Assembly: GCA_964519995.1 (NCBI GenBank)
Contig: CAZFLY010000057.1
Span: forward strand, 1 to 17,219
Origin: CAZFLY01 sp964519995
GTDB taxonomy: Bacteria > Planctomycetota > Phycisphaerae > Sedimentisphaerales > Anaerobacaceae
Length of the DNA: 17,219 nucleotides
Reading direction: 5' to 3'
This document shows, piece by piece, positions 6,398 to 13,814 of the stretch (positions within the stretch are counted from its first letter, which is position 1; the number at the start of each line of letters is the position of its first letter). Made by a program: the position numbers and the translations under genes. The notes beneath the pieces are model-generated. The model saw only the letters and a list, made by a program, of their open reading frames with translations, was not told the origin of the DNA and did no database searches.

Positions 6398-8386
6398 ATG
6401 CCTGACTCAAATACGAATACGCAGACGAACGATAACGTTCAAAATATCTATGAATTGCCTTACACACCCCCAAGTCTGTTGCTAACTCTCCGTAAGCCGC
6501 TGATCATTCTTGCTCACATAGTTGTGTTTGCAGCCTCTTTAATGCTGTCCTTCCTTGTGGCAAACAATATGCAGTTCAAACCAAGCTGGCTGCTGCAGCA
6601 GTATCCTTTTTTGCTATTATTATTTCTTATCATTAAATTGACGGTGTTCGGCATATTCAAGCAGTATCGCGGCTGGTGGCCCTATGTTGGGATTTCCGAC
6701 CTTCTTGGGATACTACGGGCAGCACTTGTCAGCACCTTGATAATCGTGTCATTGTGGTTTGCCTCACTCAACATTGGTCCTATTCGAAGAGTCCTTCCAC
6801 AAGGTATAGAAACAGTCAGCCAAAGTGTTTTCATGGCAGACCTTTTCGGCACAATCTTGGGACTCGCAGGGCTGCGAATGTTGATCCGCCTCTACCATGA
6901 GGAATTTCGCACTGTTGAAGGCGGACGATTGAAGAGATTCCTTATCGTCGGCGCCGGCAACGCTGGGGAAGCGCTGCTGCGGGAAATTCACCGCATGCCG
7001 GTTGCTCAATACGATGTGATTGGCTTTATTGACGATGATCCCATCAAACAGGGTATTGATATTCATGGAATACCAGTACTGGGGAACGTCGAGCAGTTAC
7101 CCGAAATCTGTATAAAGCGCAACATCGAGGAAATTGCTATTGCAATGCCTTCCGCGACGCATCATCAACTAAGACGTGTAATCCAGGTTTGTGAGGGTAC
7201 CAAAATTCGATTTCGTACGGTACCTGCGATCACCGATATTGCCTCGGGTAAGTTCCGTGTCTCTCAGATTCGAGATGTTGATATTAACGATTTGCTTGGC
7301 AGAGAAGCTGTGCAGCTTGACCTTGATTTAATAGAAGCCTTCATAAAGGACAAGATAATCTTGGTCACCGGTGCCGGGGGTTCCATCGGCTCTGAAATGT
7401 GCAGGCAGGTGTGTAATTTTGGACCGAGGTTGCTCCTACTCATCGAACAGGCAGAAAATCCACTTTTCTATGTGGAGCAGGAACTTCAAAAGAAATATCC
7501 ATCAGTTAATATTAAAGCGATCATTTGCAATATTACAGATAAAGCAAGAGTCGAGGAGATTTTCAGAAATTACAAACTTCAAATTGTAATTCACGCCGCC
7601 GCTCATAAGCACGTACCTTTGATGGAGCTCAATCCCGGTGAAGCTATAAAGAACAACGTAGTCGGCACACAAATAACAGCAGATGCCGCCGAAAGATACG
7701 GCGCCACAAATTTTGTCATGATCAGCACCGACAAGGCTGTCAACCCAACCAGCATTATGGGCTCATCCAAGCGGATCGCAGAAATGTACATCCAAGACCT
7801 TAGCAGAACCAGCCAAACGCATTTTGTCACTGTGCGCTTTGGTAATGTGCTTGACTCCGAGGGTTCGGTTGTTCCAATCTTCAGAAAGCAAATTGTAAAC
7901 GGTGGTCCTGTAACTGTCACGCATCCTGAAATGAAGCGATATTTTATGACTATACCTGAAGCAAGTCAACTCGTCCTTCAGGCAGCAACTATGGGAAAAG
8001 GCGGTGAGATCTTTGTGCTTGACATGGGTGAGCCTGTTAAAATCGTAGACCTTGCCAGAGAACTTATTACTCTTAGCGGCTTTAGGCCGGGTGAAGATAT
8101 CGAAATAGTTTTCACAAATCCCAGACCCGGCGAGAAGCTCTTTGAGGAGCTCCGAATAGAAGGCGAAGACATGCAACGCACAAGGCATCCTAAAATCAGC
8201 ATATGGAAAAACATTCCGATGGATCGGGATAAGCTTCGTGCCTGCGTAGGCGAGCTTACGGAAATTGCCAAGACACAAGAACATAGCAAAATAGTCCAGA
8301 AAATCCAAGAGCTTGTCCCCGAATACAATTGTGGAGATTTTGCTTTCCAGAAGACTAACGACAAACACACTCTAAAACCCATATAG
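6398..8386 (+). CDS. Membrane-bound nucleotide-sugar dehydratase/epimerase (CapD/FlaA1/WbpM family)
   Basis: A 662-residue enzyme of the type that converts UDP-GlcNAc or a related sugar nucleotide to a 4-keto-6-deoxy product for surface polysaccharide. Four hydrophobic helices (residues about 30-160) anchor it. A first Rossmann domain begins IVGAGNAGEAL (about 180-192). The catalytic short-chain-dehydrogenase-type domain begins VTGAGGSIGSE (about 322), followed by HAAAHKHVPLME and STDKAVNPTS (from 442). The active site reads MGSSKR (Met454, Lys458): Met replaces the usual Tyr, as in WbpM-like members. MKRYFMTIPEA and PRPGEKLFEEL near the end are also typical. Length matches full-size WbpM-like proteins. 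The start has a predicted promoter 36 bases downstream of its -10. No glycosyltransferase lies beside it, so the polysaccharide is unknown. Confidence 0.93.
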   Translation: MPDSNTNTQTNDNVQNIYELPYTPPSLLLTLRKPLIILAHIVVFAASLMLSFLVANNMQFKPSWLLQQYPFLLLLFLIIKLTVFGIFKQYRGWWPYVGISDLLGILRAALVSTLIIVSLWFASLNIGPIRRVLPQGIETVSQSVFMADLFGTILGLAGLRMLIRLYHEEFRTVEGGRLKRFLIVGAGNAGEALLREIHRMPVAQYDVIGFIDDDPIKQGIDIHGIPVLGNVEQLPEICIKRNIEEIAIAMPSATHHQLRRVIQVCEGTKIRFRTVPAITDIASGKFRVSQIRDVDINDLLGREAVQLDLDLIEAFIKDKIILVTGAGGSIGSEMCRQVCNFGPRLLLLIEQAENPLFYVEQELQKKYPSVNIKAIICNITDKARVEEIFRNYKLQIVIHAAAHKHVPLMELNPGEAIKNNVVGTQITADAAERYGATNFVMISTDKAVNPTSIMGSSKRIAEMYIQDLSRTSQTHFVTVRFGNVLDSEGSVVPIFRKQIVNGGPVTVTHPEMKRYFMTIPEASQLVLQAATMGKGGEIFVLDMGEPVKIVDLARELITLSGFRPGEDIEIVFTNPRPGEKLFEELRIEGEDMQRTRHPKISIWKNIPMDRDKLRACVGELTEIAKTQEHSKIVQKIQELVPEYNCGDFAFQKTNDKHTLKPI

Positions 8387-8503
8387 ACTGCCGATGAATA
8401 GACTGTAGCAAAATTCTTAAGGGAGCTCGGCCCCAAAAGTCAAATGCTCGTTTCCGTCCACTTTCATCGATTATGATAATGAACTTAACTATGATGAAAT
8501 AGA

Positions 8504-8848
8504 ATGAGATATTCTGCAAAACCTCTTATCATAAACTTAACCGAGAAAGCCGAAAGCCGAAAGCTTTTGGAAGGCAAACCACAGACCTTTGGGATGCGCT
8601 CAGGCAAAGTATATTTGAGCAGTGGGGAATCCTGTGGCCAACACAGTACTAAAGCCCATGAGGAAATACTCATATTCCTTTCAGGCCAAGGCATTTTGTT
8701 GATTGATGAACAAAACACCTATCCGGTGGGTAAAGGAAAAGCGGCCTATATACCGCCCCACACGCTACACGACGTCCGAAACACATCTGACGAACCCCTT
8801 GTTTACGTTTATTGCGTTACCCCAATATCAGAGGAATCGAGCAAGTAA
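8504..8848 (+). CDS. Small cupin-domain protein
   Basis: A 114-residue single-domain cupin, a metal-binding beta barrel used by many small isomerases, dioxygenases and sugar-binding proteins. Motif 1 reads GQHSTKAHEEILIFLSGQG: His, His and Glu ligands are present, but the second His of the usual HxH is Thr. Motif 2 reads YIPPHTLHDVRN, keeping its His and Asn. With three to four ligands left, metal binding is plausible; no substrate can be assigned. It follows the sugar-nucleotide dehydratase by 117 bases in the same direction and may share its transcript, which would fit a role with a sugar or sugar nucleotide, but this is inference. The ribosome site before ATG 8504 is weak. Confidence 0.85.
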   Translation: MRYSAKPLIINLTEKAESRKLLEGKPQTFGMRSGKVYLSSGESCGQHSTKAHEEILIFLSGQGILLIDEQNTYPVGKGKAAYIPPHTLHDVRNTSDEPLVYVYCVTPISEESSK

Positions 8849-8976
8849 CAGGTGGAAAAGTTAGTCAACACGAACTTTCACTAAACCAAAACATCTGCTC
8901 CCCACGAAAATAGAGACGTACCTGCCGGAAAAAAAACCTTTAATGTTCTCTATTTACCTCAAAAAAGGAAGTCTCT

Positions 8977-9010
8977 AAAAAGCCTCAGAAGGGTTGACAG
9001 AAGGCTTTTT
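8977..9010 (+). terminator. Possible terminator after the cupin gene
   Basis: AAAAAGCCT (8977-8985) pairs with AGGCTTTTT (9002-9010) across a 16-base loop. The T-run is part of the stem and the loop is large, so it is a moderate candidate. It lies 128 bases after the cupin stop. Confidence 0.4.
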
Positions 9011-9041
9011 CCGTAAGAAAAATGCGTAAGGAAGGAAAATT

Positions 9042-9101
9042 ATGCAGAAATTTTATGAAATCTCGAAAAAATGCTTGCGGAAGTCCTGCCGATCTCTATA
9101 A
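9042..9101 (+). CDS. Possible 19-residue peptide, weakly supported
   Basis: ATG at 9042 is preceded at 6 bases by AGGAAGG, an unusually good ribosome site for a 19-codon frame. The peptide is basic and Cys-rich (KKCLRKSCRS). The frame overlaps the predicted promoter of the downstream small RNA and may be accidental. No relative is recognised. Confidence 0.15.
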   Translation: MQKFYEISKKCLRKSCRSL

Positions 9102-9102
9102 T
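9075..9102 (+). promoter_or_regulatory. Predicted promoter of the small RNA candidate
   Basis: TTGCGG (9075-9080) and a perfect TATAAT (9097-9102) are separated by 16 bases. Transcription would begin near 9109. No protein start lies downstream before the terminator at 9217-9246. Confidence 0.5.
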
Positions 9103-9108
9103 TACCTA

Positions 9109-9246
9109 TAGTATAAAAGGCTGTTCTTTTCTTCTTTAAATCTTGGTTTTGTTGAGACAGTGAATAGTTCATAAGCTTGTTATAAGTTGCCTACATGAAA
9201 AGCTGTCTCACAAAAGGCTGAAGCAATAAAAGCTTCAGCTTTTTTT
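9109..9246 (+). ncRNA. Candidate small RNA of about 138 nt, family not recognised
   Basis: The span from the predicted start to a strong intrinsic terminator contains no open frame of note. TGAGACAG (9153-9160) pairs perfectly with CTGTCTCA (9203-9210) to enclose about 42 bases, with AGCTT/AAGCT as an alternative inner stem. A U/pyrimidine-rich single-stranded 5' stretch precedes the stem. The terminator follows directly. I checked against remembered features of 6S, SRP RNA and tmRNA and see no match. A regulatory sRNA is the simplest reading. Its extent and existence are inferred from promoter, fold and terminator only. Confidence 0.4.
9217..9246 (+). terminator. Strong Rho-independent terminator
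   Basis: GCTGAAGC (9217-9224), loop AATAAAA, GCTTCAGC (9232-9239), then seven T (9240-9246). Stem, loop and T-run are all textbook. It ends the small RNA candidate and any read-through from the cupin gene. Confidence 0.85.
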
Positions 9247-9469
9247 ATGCAGTCTGACACATCCCCAGACATCTCACATGCTCAGCGAAATCTTGCGTAG
9301 CTACTCCTTTTAGCCAAACGGCACTACGTGATGAATGTAAGACTAAAATGATGAGTTCTTGCGCTGCTAAAAGATCAGACGCTATGCTGTCCGCCAAGAC
9401 TCGCAGTTTTTGAACAGCTTAACATCTATACTGTAGCGCAAGCTGCAGGATAAAAAAGGTAGGCAAAAT
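9247..9469. other. No clear feature
   Basis: No convincing gene. A start-less minus-strand frame of about 57 codons (roughly 9420-9250) has protein-like composition but no ATG, no ribosome site, and a stop just upstream; I do not count it as a gene. Confidence 0.5.
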
Positions 9470-9473
9470 ACAT

Positions 9474-9642
9474 AAAAAGGGGAGAGCCCTCTATGGCTCT
9501 CCCGTAACTTACGTGGCTCCTTCCTTTTATCTTCCAGCTACTCACTTCTGCCCGGATTACGATCCGACTTGTGTGCACTAACCGATAGAAGGGCTATTTT
9601 CAGAGCCACCCAGTTTATTTCAAAATTTACATCGGCAAACAT
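9474..9642 (-). ncRNA. Candidate structured RNA with terminator, minus strand
   Basis: On the minus strand GTGGCTC pairs perfectly with a GAGCCAC about 90 bases later (plus-strand positions about 9603-9609 and 9511-9517). Inside it is a small hairpin, GGAT-CGTA-ATCC. Shortly after the closing stem comes a strong terminator (9503-9475). A long-range stem with internal hairpins followed by a terminator is the layout of a riboswitch or stand-alone structured RNA, but no gene follows on that strand, so a free-standing RNA is more likely. A 34-codon frame (9642-9538) starting MFADVNFEINW overlaps the region and could instead be the product. No known family is recognised; the upstream boundary is a guess. 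Confidence 0.35.
9475..9503 (-). terminator. Strong intrinsic terminator on the minus strand
   Basis: Read on the minus strand: GGGAGAGCC (9503-9495), loop ATAGAG, GGCTCTCCC (9488-9480), one further C, then TTTTT. The 9-base stem is perfect. The plus strand has no T-run after it, so it works in the minus direction, where no protein gene precedes it. Confidence 0.75.
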
Positions 9643-9782
9643 CCCGAAAAATCTTGAATCTTTCAGACTCCTGCCAATCTGACAGGTACACACTGAACAA
9701 ATCTGCAGATCTATACCAAAACATAGTCGCTTTCTGATTACATTATCGGAATAGTGATGATATTATATACATCGTAAGGGAT

Positions 9783-10013
9783 ATGGAAACGATACTTTAT
9801 ACAATTGGCGGCCCACTGTTTCTAATATCCATTGCGGCTCATATCTACGTGAAAATGCGACTTCGACCAAAAGATGGCACTGACCTGGACGACTATTACT
9901 GTGAGTTCGAAGACCAGCACCCGCTTTATTCACGATATACTAAATGGTCAACAATCACATTCGCTTGTGCCTGTATAGCCGCCCTACTACTATTCATCGC
10001 GCTAGTCATATAG
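9783..10013 (+). CDS. Small two-helix membrane protein, unknown function
   Basis: A 76-residue protein with two hydrophobic helices (about residues 5-22 and 57-76) joined by a charged, acidic loop (KDGTDLDDYYCEFEDQ). The arrangement and the hydrophobic C-terminus indicate an inner-membrane protein with both helices spanning. I do not recognise the family. AAGGG lies only about 2-3 bases before the ATG, closer than ideal, but TATTAT at 9761-9766 suggests transcription starting shortly upstream, so the leader is short. It stands between the non-coding region and a second small membrane protein. Confidence 0.65.
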   Translation: METILYTIGGPLFLISIAAHIYVKMRLRPKDGTDLDDYYCEFEDQHPLYSRYTKWSTITFACACIAALLLFIALVI

Positions 10014-10136
10014 ACTCGTCAAGTTGACTGCCTGACCTCGTTGAAGAAACACATTGAATCGCAGCTCGCTCAACGATAAGATTGTGCGCAACTATTAAGA
10101 CAAAAATATAAGTAACAAAACTCAGGGAGCAACATT

Positions 10137-10424
10137 ATGCAATGCAAAGGTCAACGATACACTATTAATGTAAATTTTGCTAGTCTCGTTATCGGCTTTT
10201 TGCTGGGCCTGTGTGCTATGTTGGCTATGGGTCTGTCCAACAACAGTGACAATAACATAGGACGATATCAATGTTGCGCTGCTGGTGATGATGATTTTGC
10301 CGTGTTTGTAGCGGATACCTACAACGGACAAACATGGCGGCTCAGTCGTAGCGATACTTACAATTTCGGAACACCAATGGCGCGTAAGTCCATACGTCAA
10401 AGTGAAACACCTCTGGTAAAGTAG
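10137..10424 (+). CDS. Small membrane-anchored protein, unknown function
   Basis: A 95-residue protein with one N-terminal helix (about residues 13-32, VIGFLLGLCAMLAMGL) acting as anchor or uncleaved signal. A short outer domain follows: GRYQCCAAG, then VFVADTYNGQTWRLSRSDTYNFG. The pattern 'GRYQ ... FV-DT-TG-xW+L' recurs in small planctomycete proteins as I remember them; no function is established. AGGGAG lies about 7-8 nt before the ATG, a good ribosome site. It precedes the flavin reductase by 54-69 bases in the same direction and may be co-transcribed. An adjacent Cys-Cys pair lies in the outer part. Confidence 0.75.
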   Translation: MQCKGQRYTINVNFASLVIGFLLGLCAMLAMGLSNNSDNNIGRYQCCAAGDDDFAVFVADTYNGQTWRLSRSDTYNFGTPMARKSIRQSETPLVK

Positions 10425-10493
10425 ATTAAAAATCATGACGAATCAAACCCGTCATCTCTTAGGCACTGCCGAGGAAAGATGGAGGTCGTGAAT

Positions 10494-11108
10494 TTGAAGG
10501 TGCTTGGAATTTCGACAAGCCCAAGGCTAAGGAGCAATAGTGACTTACTCTTACGCGAAGCTCTATCCGGTACCGAAGCAGCCGGAGTACAAGTTACTTA
10601 CTTACGTCTGCGCGATCTTAATATTGGACCGTGTGTCGAGTGTAATTCCTGCTATACGACTGGCAGGTGCAGGATTGAAGATGACTACCCTCAAATTCTC
10701 GAGAAAATACTTGAAACGGATCGACTGATTTTTTCTGCACCCATTTTTTTTATGACCGTTTGTGCACAGGCAAAAATGCTGATTGACCGAGCCCAGTGTC
10801 TTTGGGCACATAAATATATCCTGAAGAAAAAACTGCTCATCCCGAATAATGACCGCCGGGCGATGGTCATAGCAGTTGGGGGCTCAAAAAGCACAAAACA
10901 ATTCTATAGTGTCCGCCTGACGATGCAAGCTTACTTTGATACACTCGAAATGCGTTATGTATACAACTTGTTTGTAAATCAAATCGATTTACCCGGCGCA
11001 GTCGAAAAGCACCCTACAGCAATGGAAGAAGCTTTTCGACTGGGCGGACAGCTAGTTTCTACCGACATCCCAATGCCGGAAAAACCTGTCGATGTATTGT
11101 TGACGTGA
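10494..11108 (+). CDS. NAD(P)H-dependent FMN reductase / iron-flavoprotein-like flavodoxin-fold oxidoreductase
   Basis: A flavodoxin-fold protein that binds FMN and passes electrons from NAD(P)H or a reduced carrier. It begins MKVLGISTSPRLRSNSDLLL, the strand-loop that holds the FMN phosphate. C-VEC-NSC-YTTGRC-RIEDDY gives the four-Cys pattern shared with iron flavoproteins and related multimeric reductases. FSAPIFFMTVCAQAKMLIDR is the second flavin loop. Start choice: TTG 10494 has GGAGG exactly 8 bases upstream and gives the family start; ATG 10479 in the same frame would add five residues and overlap that ribosome site. Length is 204 residues, normal. The electron partner is unknown. Confidence 0.88.
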   Translation: MKVLGISTSPRLRSNSDLLLREALSGTEAAGVQVTYLRLRDLNIGPCVECNSCYTTGRCRIEDDYPQILEKILETDRLIFSAPIFFMTVCAQAKMLIDRAQCLWAHKYILKKKLLIPNNDRRAMVIAVGGSKSTKQFYSVRLTMQAYFDTLEMRYVYNLFVNQIDLPGAVEKHPTAMEEAFRLGGQLVSTDIPMPEKPVDVLLT

Positions 11109-11222
11109 TCTTCTATAATACGATAGGAGCTATTTCACCGTGCCTACCATGATACTTATCACTTGAACAATGACGCTGCGAAGTCACATCTCTACAGATT
11201 AGGCTCAAATACAGGCACAAAA

Positions 11223-11264
11223 AAGGCTGATGGCCTCTACATAGCCATCAGCCTTCGCTTTTTT
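11223..11264. terminator. Bidirectional terminator between convergent genes
   Basis: AAGGCTGATGGC (11223-11234) and GCCATCAGCCTT (11244-11255) form a perfect 12-base stem with a 9-base loop. Six T follow on the plus strand (11259-11264), and on the minus strand the stem runs into a T-run as well. It serves the reductase (plus) and the PilZ gene (minus). Confidence 0.9.
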
Positions 11265-11331
11265 CATTGCCCCGTGAACGGAAGTACCTTCCCTTTATGC
11301 TTTTTTCGCAGGAGAACGAGCCAATCCAGGC

Positions 11332-11646
11332 TTACTCAAAGACAATGCCAAGCCCGATACTCGCATTTTCGAGGGTGTCTCTGCGCTCTACTCTCACTAC
11401 TTTACCCCTCTTGATGCGGGCAAATTGACTTTTCTGCCTCGCCAGAGTAGTTGTGCGCGGGAAGTTTAACTCTACAACACTACCAGGACGAACAGGCGTT
11501 GTCATAGGAACCTTGATGAACACGCCCACCTTGCTAATATTTGAGCTTCGGCCGTTAAAGAACCTATTCGCCTCTGGCAACCAGACACTAACCGGCCAGG
11601 AAAGACTGGTTCGATTCTCTTGGCGCTGTTCGACAAAAGTGCCCAT
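11332..11646 (-). CDS. PilZ-domain protein, likely cyclic di-GMP receptor
   Basis: A 104-residue protein consisting of one PilZ domain, the common receptor for the second messenger c-di-GMP. Both binding motifs are complete: R8-QEN-R12 (RxxxR) and N36-ISKV-G41 ([D/N]xSxxG). They are followed by the expected beta-barrel strands (VFIKVP, SVVELNFP, RIKRGKVVRVER, SIGLGIVF). No output domain is attached, so it would act by contacting a partner, for example in motility, adhesion or polysaccharide export. GGGAGG lies 8 bases before the ATG, fixing the start. It stands alone on the minus strand, ending in the shared terminator. Confidence 0.93.
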   Translation of the reverse strand: MGTFVEQRQENRTSLSWPVSVWLPEANRFFNGRSSNISKVGVFIKVPMTTPVRPGSVVELNFPRTTTLARQKSQFARIKRGKVVRVERRDTLENASIGLGIVFE

Positions 11647-11716
11647 AATACAAACCTCCCTATTGCAATTGATCCATCAATGTTGCCTTTATCGTCAATG
11701 TTAAGGTGGGCAGATT

Positions 11717-11745
11717 AGTATAATTAAGCAAGACAATGGTTTTAA
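11717..11745 (-). promoter_or_regulatory. Possible promoter of the PilZ gene
   Basis: On the minus strand TTAAAA (11745-11740), 17 bases, TATACT (11722-11717). The -10 has five of six bases and the -35 four of six. It would start transcription about 65 bases before the PilZ ATG. Confidence 0.35.
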
Positions 11746-11997
11746 GAAATGTTTTTTACGGTCCTTCTACTAACGTAGAGCCTGTGGACATATTTATCGG
11801 TCATTAAAGTTCTTTCAGGGAGTCTATAGATGTTTTTTGTATTATTCCATGTAAAGTAAAAAATATAAATTCGCCAAGCTTATCACTTAGACAGTATACG
11901 CGTTTGGCTACTCACTGTGTTAATGGCCCCACGTACTTACCCACTGTTCTCTTCGAACCCAAAACTACAATTTACAGAAGAGCATAGTCAAGTTATC

Positions 11998-12026
11998 TTG
12001 CCAGTTCCGATCTTCTTCTGTATTCT
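11998..12026 (+). promoter_or_regulatory. Promoter placing the transcript start next to the sua5 fusion ATG
   Basis: TTGCCA (11998-12003), a 17-base spacer and TATTCT (12021-12026). Transcription would begin near 12033, about four bases before ATG 12037, giving an almost leaderless message. No Shine-Dalgarno precedes that ATG, which agrees. Confidence 0.5.
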
Positions 12027-12036
12027 AATCCGTACA

Positions 12037-13158
12037 ATGCAGACAAAAATCATAAAACTCGATGCTGAGAAAATTGATACGGACAAGGTGAAGGAGGCAG
12101 CAGCCGTTGTCGATTCTGGGGGCCTTGTAGCATTCCCTACCGAAACAGTGTATGGAATCGCCTGTCAGGCAAAGAAGGATTCACTAATTAGGCTCAATAC
12201 CATCAAAAAAAGAACGACCCAAAAACCATACAGTCTCCATATTAGCCAGAAAAACGAAGTTGGAAAATACGTTCCCACAATTGGATTGAAAGCCAACAAA
12301 CTGATTAGAAACGCCTGGCCGGGTCCTCTAACTATCGTATTCGAGCTGAGCGAGAAGGACATAAACAAGCAACAAAAGTTACTGAATAAAGAAACAATTG
12401 AAAATTTATACAAGAATAATTCCATCGGCATACGTTGTCCTGATAATCCCCTAGCGTCCATGCTATTGCACTTAGTACACAGCCCTGTGGTCGCTCCAAG
12501 TGCAAATATAGCCGACCAAAAACCGGCTACAGATGCCAAGCAGGTGCTCGCTAAGTTTTCAGGACAGATTGAGCTTGTTTTGGATGCAGGACCATGCAAA
12601 TTCAAAAAGAGCAGTACTGTTGTTAGAATAGACAAAGGCAAGCTGGAGATTTTAAGACATGGTTTCTATACCGAGTCAGACCTGGCAGCACTGTCAGAAG
12701 TCAAGTTTTTGTTCATCTGCACCGGCAACACCTGTCGAAGCCCGATGGCTGAAGGAATATTCCAGAAGCATTTAGCAGAAAAATTAGAATGCAATGTTGA
12801 CCAATTAAACGAAATGGGTTATAAAGTCACTTCTGCCGGCACCATAAATACAGTCGATTCACCGGCGAGTATAGAAGCAATAGCAGCTTGTGCAACCAGA
12901 GGTATTGATATAACAACTCACAAAAGCAGACAATTGTCCCGACAGCTCGTCGAAGAGAATGATTATATATATGGGATGACTCGGTCGCACTGTGAGCAGG
13001 CTCTTGCTCTAAGTCGTTCGGCTGTAGATAAATGTAAGCTCTTGGCAAAAGATGAAGAGATCCACGATCCGATAGGTCAAACGCAAAAAGTTTTTGACGG
13101 GTGCGCAAAACGTATCGAAAAAGCAGTAATTGAGAGAATTTTTGAGCTTGTGATATGA
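12037..13158 (+). CDS. Fusion of threonylcarbamoyl-AMP synthase (Sua5/YrdC) and low-molecular-weight phosphatase of protein-arginine-phosphatase type
   Basis: Residues 1-220 are a YrdC/Sua5 domain, which makes threonylcarbamoyl-AMP from threonine, bicarbonate and ATP for the t6A modification of ANN-decoding tRNAs. PTETVYG (34-40), KKRTTQKP (57-64) and SPVVAPSANIA are typical. From residue 224 a low-molecular-weight phosphatase follows, with the P-loop C228-TGNTC-R234 and the general acid Asp344-Pro345 near the end. Thr232 in CxGNTCR marks the YwlE-type protein-arginine phosphatases; tyrosine-specific relatives carry a hydrophobic residue there. Start: the frame is open to GTG 11917, but the upstream 40 residues are unlike Sua5 and would lie before the predicted promoter, so ATG 12037 is chosen (373 residues). 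It overlaps rpiB by four bases. The same order, unfused, occurs as ywlC-ywlE-ywlF in Bacillus. No C-terminal Sua5 accessory domain is present. Confidence 0.92.
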   Translation: MQTKIIKLDAEKIDTDKVKEAAAVVDSGGLVAFPTETVYGIACQAKKDSLIRLNTIKKRTTQKPYSLHISQKNEVGKYVPTIGLKANKLIRNAWPGPLTIVFELSEKDINKQQKLLNKETIENLYKNNSIGIRCPDNPLASMLLHLVHSPVVAPSANIADQKPATDAKQVLAKFSGQIELVLDAGPCKFKKSSTVVRIDKGKLEILRHGFYTESDLAALSEVKFLFICTGNTCRSPMAEGIFQKHLAEKLECNVDQLNEMGYKVTSAGTINTVDSPASIEAIAACATRGIDITTHKSRQLSRQLVEENDYIYGMTRSHCEQALALSRSAVDKCKLLAKDEEIHDPIGQTQKVFDGCAKRIEKAVIERIFELVI

Positions 13159-13622
13159 AAATAGCGCTTGGAAGTGACCATCGTGGCTTCGAAGCCAAAC
13201 AGCTAATTAAGGCTATAGTTACTCAAATGAGCCACGAGTGCATTGATTTTGGTACGAATGATAATAGCCCGGTCGATTACCCCGACTTAGCCTATTTGGC
13301 GGCAACAGCCGTGTCAAGAAAAGAAGCAGATATGGCCATTTTAGTATGCGCAACTGGACTTGGAATGAGCATAGCAGCAAACAAAGTAAAGGGAATTAGA
13401 GCTGTAGTGTGTCACGATGAGCTAAGCGCACACATATCACGAGATCACAACGATGCCAATGTCCTTTGCATATCGGGCGACCAAATTGGAGAGGTACTAT
13501 TGCGTAAAATGGTCGAAGTCTGGCTCAATACCGATTTTAGTGGGGGAAGACACCAACGAAGGGTAAATAAAATAGCAGCCATGGAACGAGGCGAAGACCC
13601 GCGAAACATAACAAACGGATGA
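13155..13622 (+). CDS. rpiB: Ribose-5-phosphate isomerase B
   Basis: RpiB interconverts ribose 5-phosphate and ribulose 5-phosphate in the non-oxidative pentose phosphate pathway. The protein opens MKIALGSDHRGFEAKQ, the family start with the substrate-binding Asp-His. It carries VCATGLGMSIAANKVKGIRA with the catalytic Cys and the Gly-rich anion hole, and HISRDHNDANVL with the conserved His and Asn. At 155 residues it is normal length. Its ATGA overlaps the stop of the Sua5-phosphatase fusion, so the two are translationally coupled. The related LacAB/AlsB proteins act on other sugar phosphates; RpiB is preferred because of the ywl-like neighbourhood. Confidence 0.94.
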   Translation: MKIALGSDHRGFEAKQLIKAIVTQMSHECIDFGTNDNSPVDYPDLAYLAATAVSRKEADMAILVCATGLGMSIAANKVKGIRAVVCHDELSAHISRDHNDANVLCISGDQIGEVLLRKMVEVWLNTDFSGGRHQRRVNKIAAMERGEDPRNITNG

Positions 13623-13814
13623 CGGACTTCAAGCTGTCTCTCTAATCTTAATCTTCACAAGCATAAAACAAAAACGCAAGCTCTGTTCCTTACACAAGCA
13701 TGGATTTTACTACCAAGAAACAATTGGAGTATATTAGACTAATGTTCCCGTGAAGTTAAAAATTGGAGATGTCGTTAAAAACGACAGATGATGTTCCTGT
13801 AGAATGCCCTTAGC

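Noticed and set aside
9250..9420. Minus-strand frame of about 57 codons resembling a transposase fragment
   Set aside because: No ATG or ribosome site, a stop immediately upstream, it runs into the terminator of the opposite strand, and no transposase motif can be named.
11163..11414. Plus-strand 83-codon frame
   Set aside because: It runs through the bidirectional terminator and into the antisense of the PilZ gene.
13770..13786. Hairpin TGTCGTT/AACGACA after rpiB as terminator
   Set aside because: Seven-pair stem with a three-base loop but no T-run on either strand; it could still be a weak transcript end.
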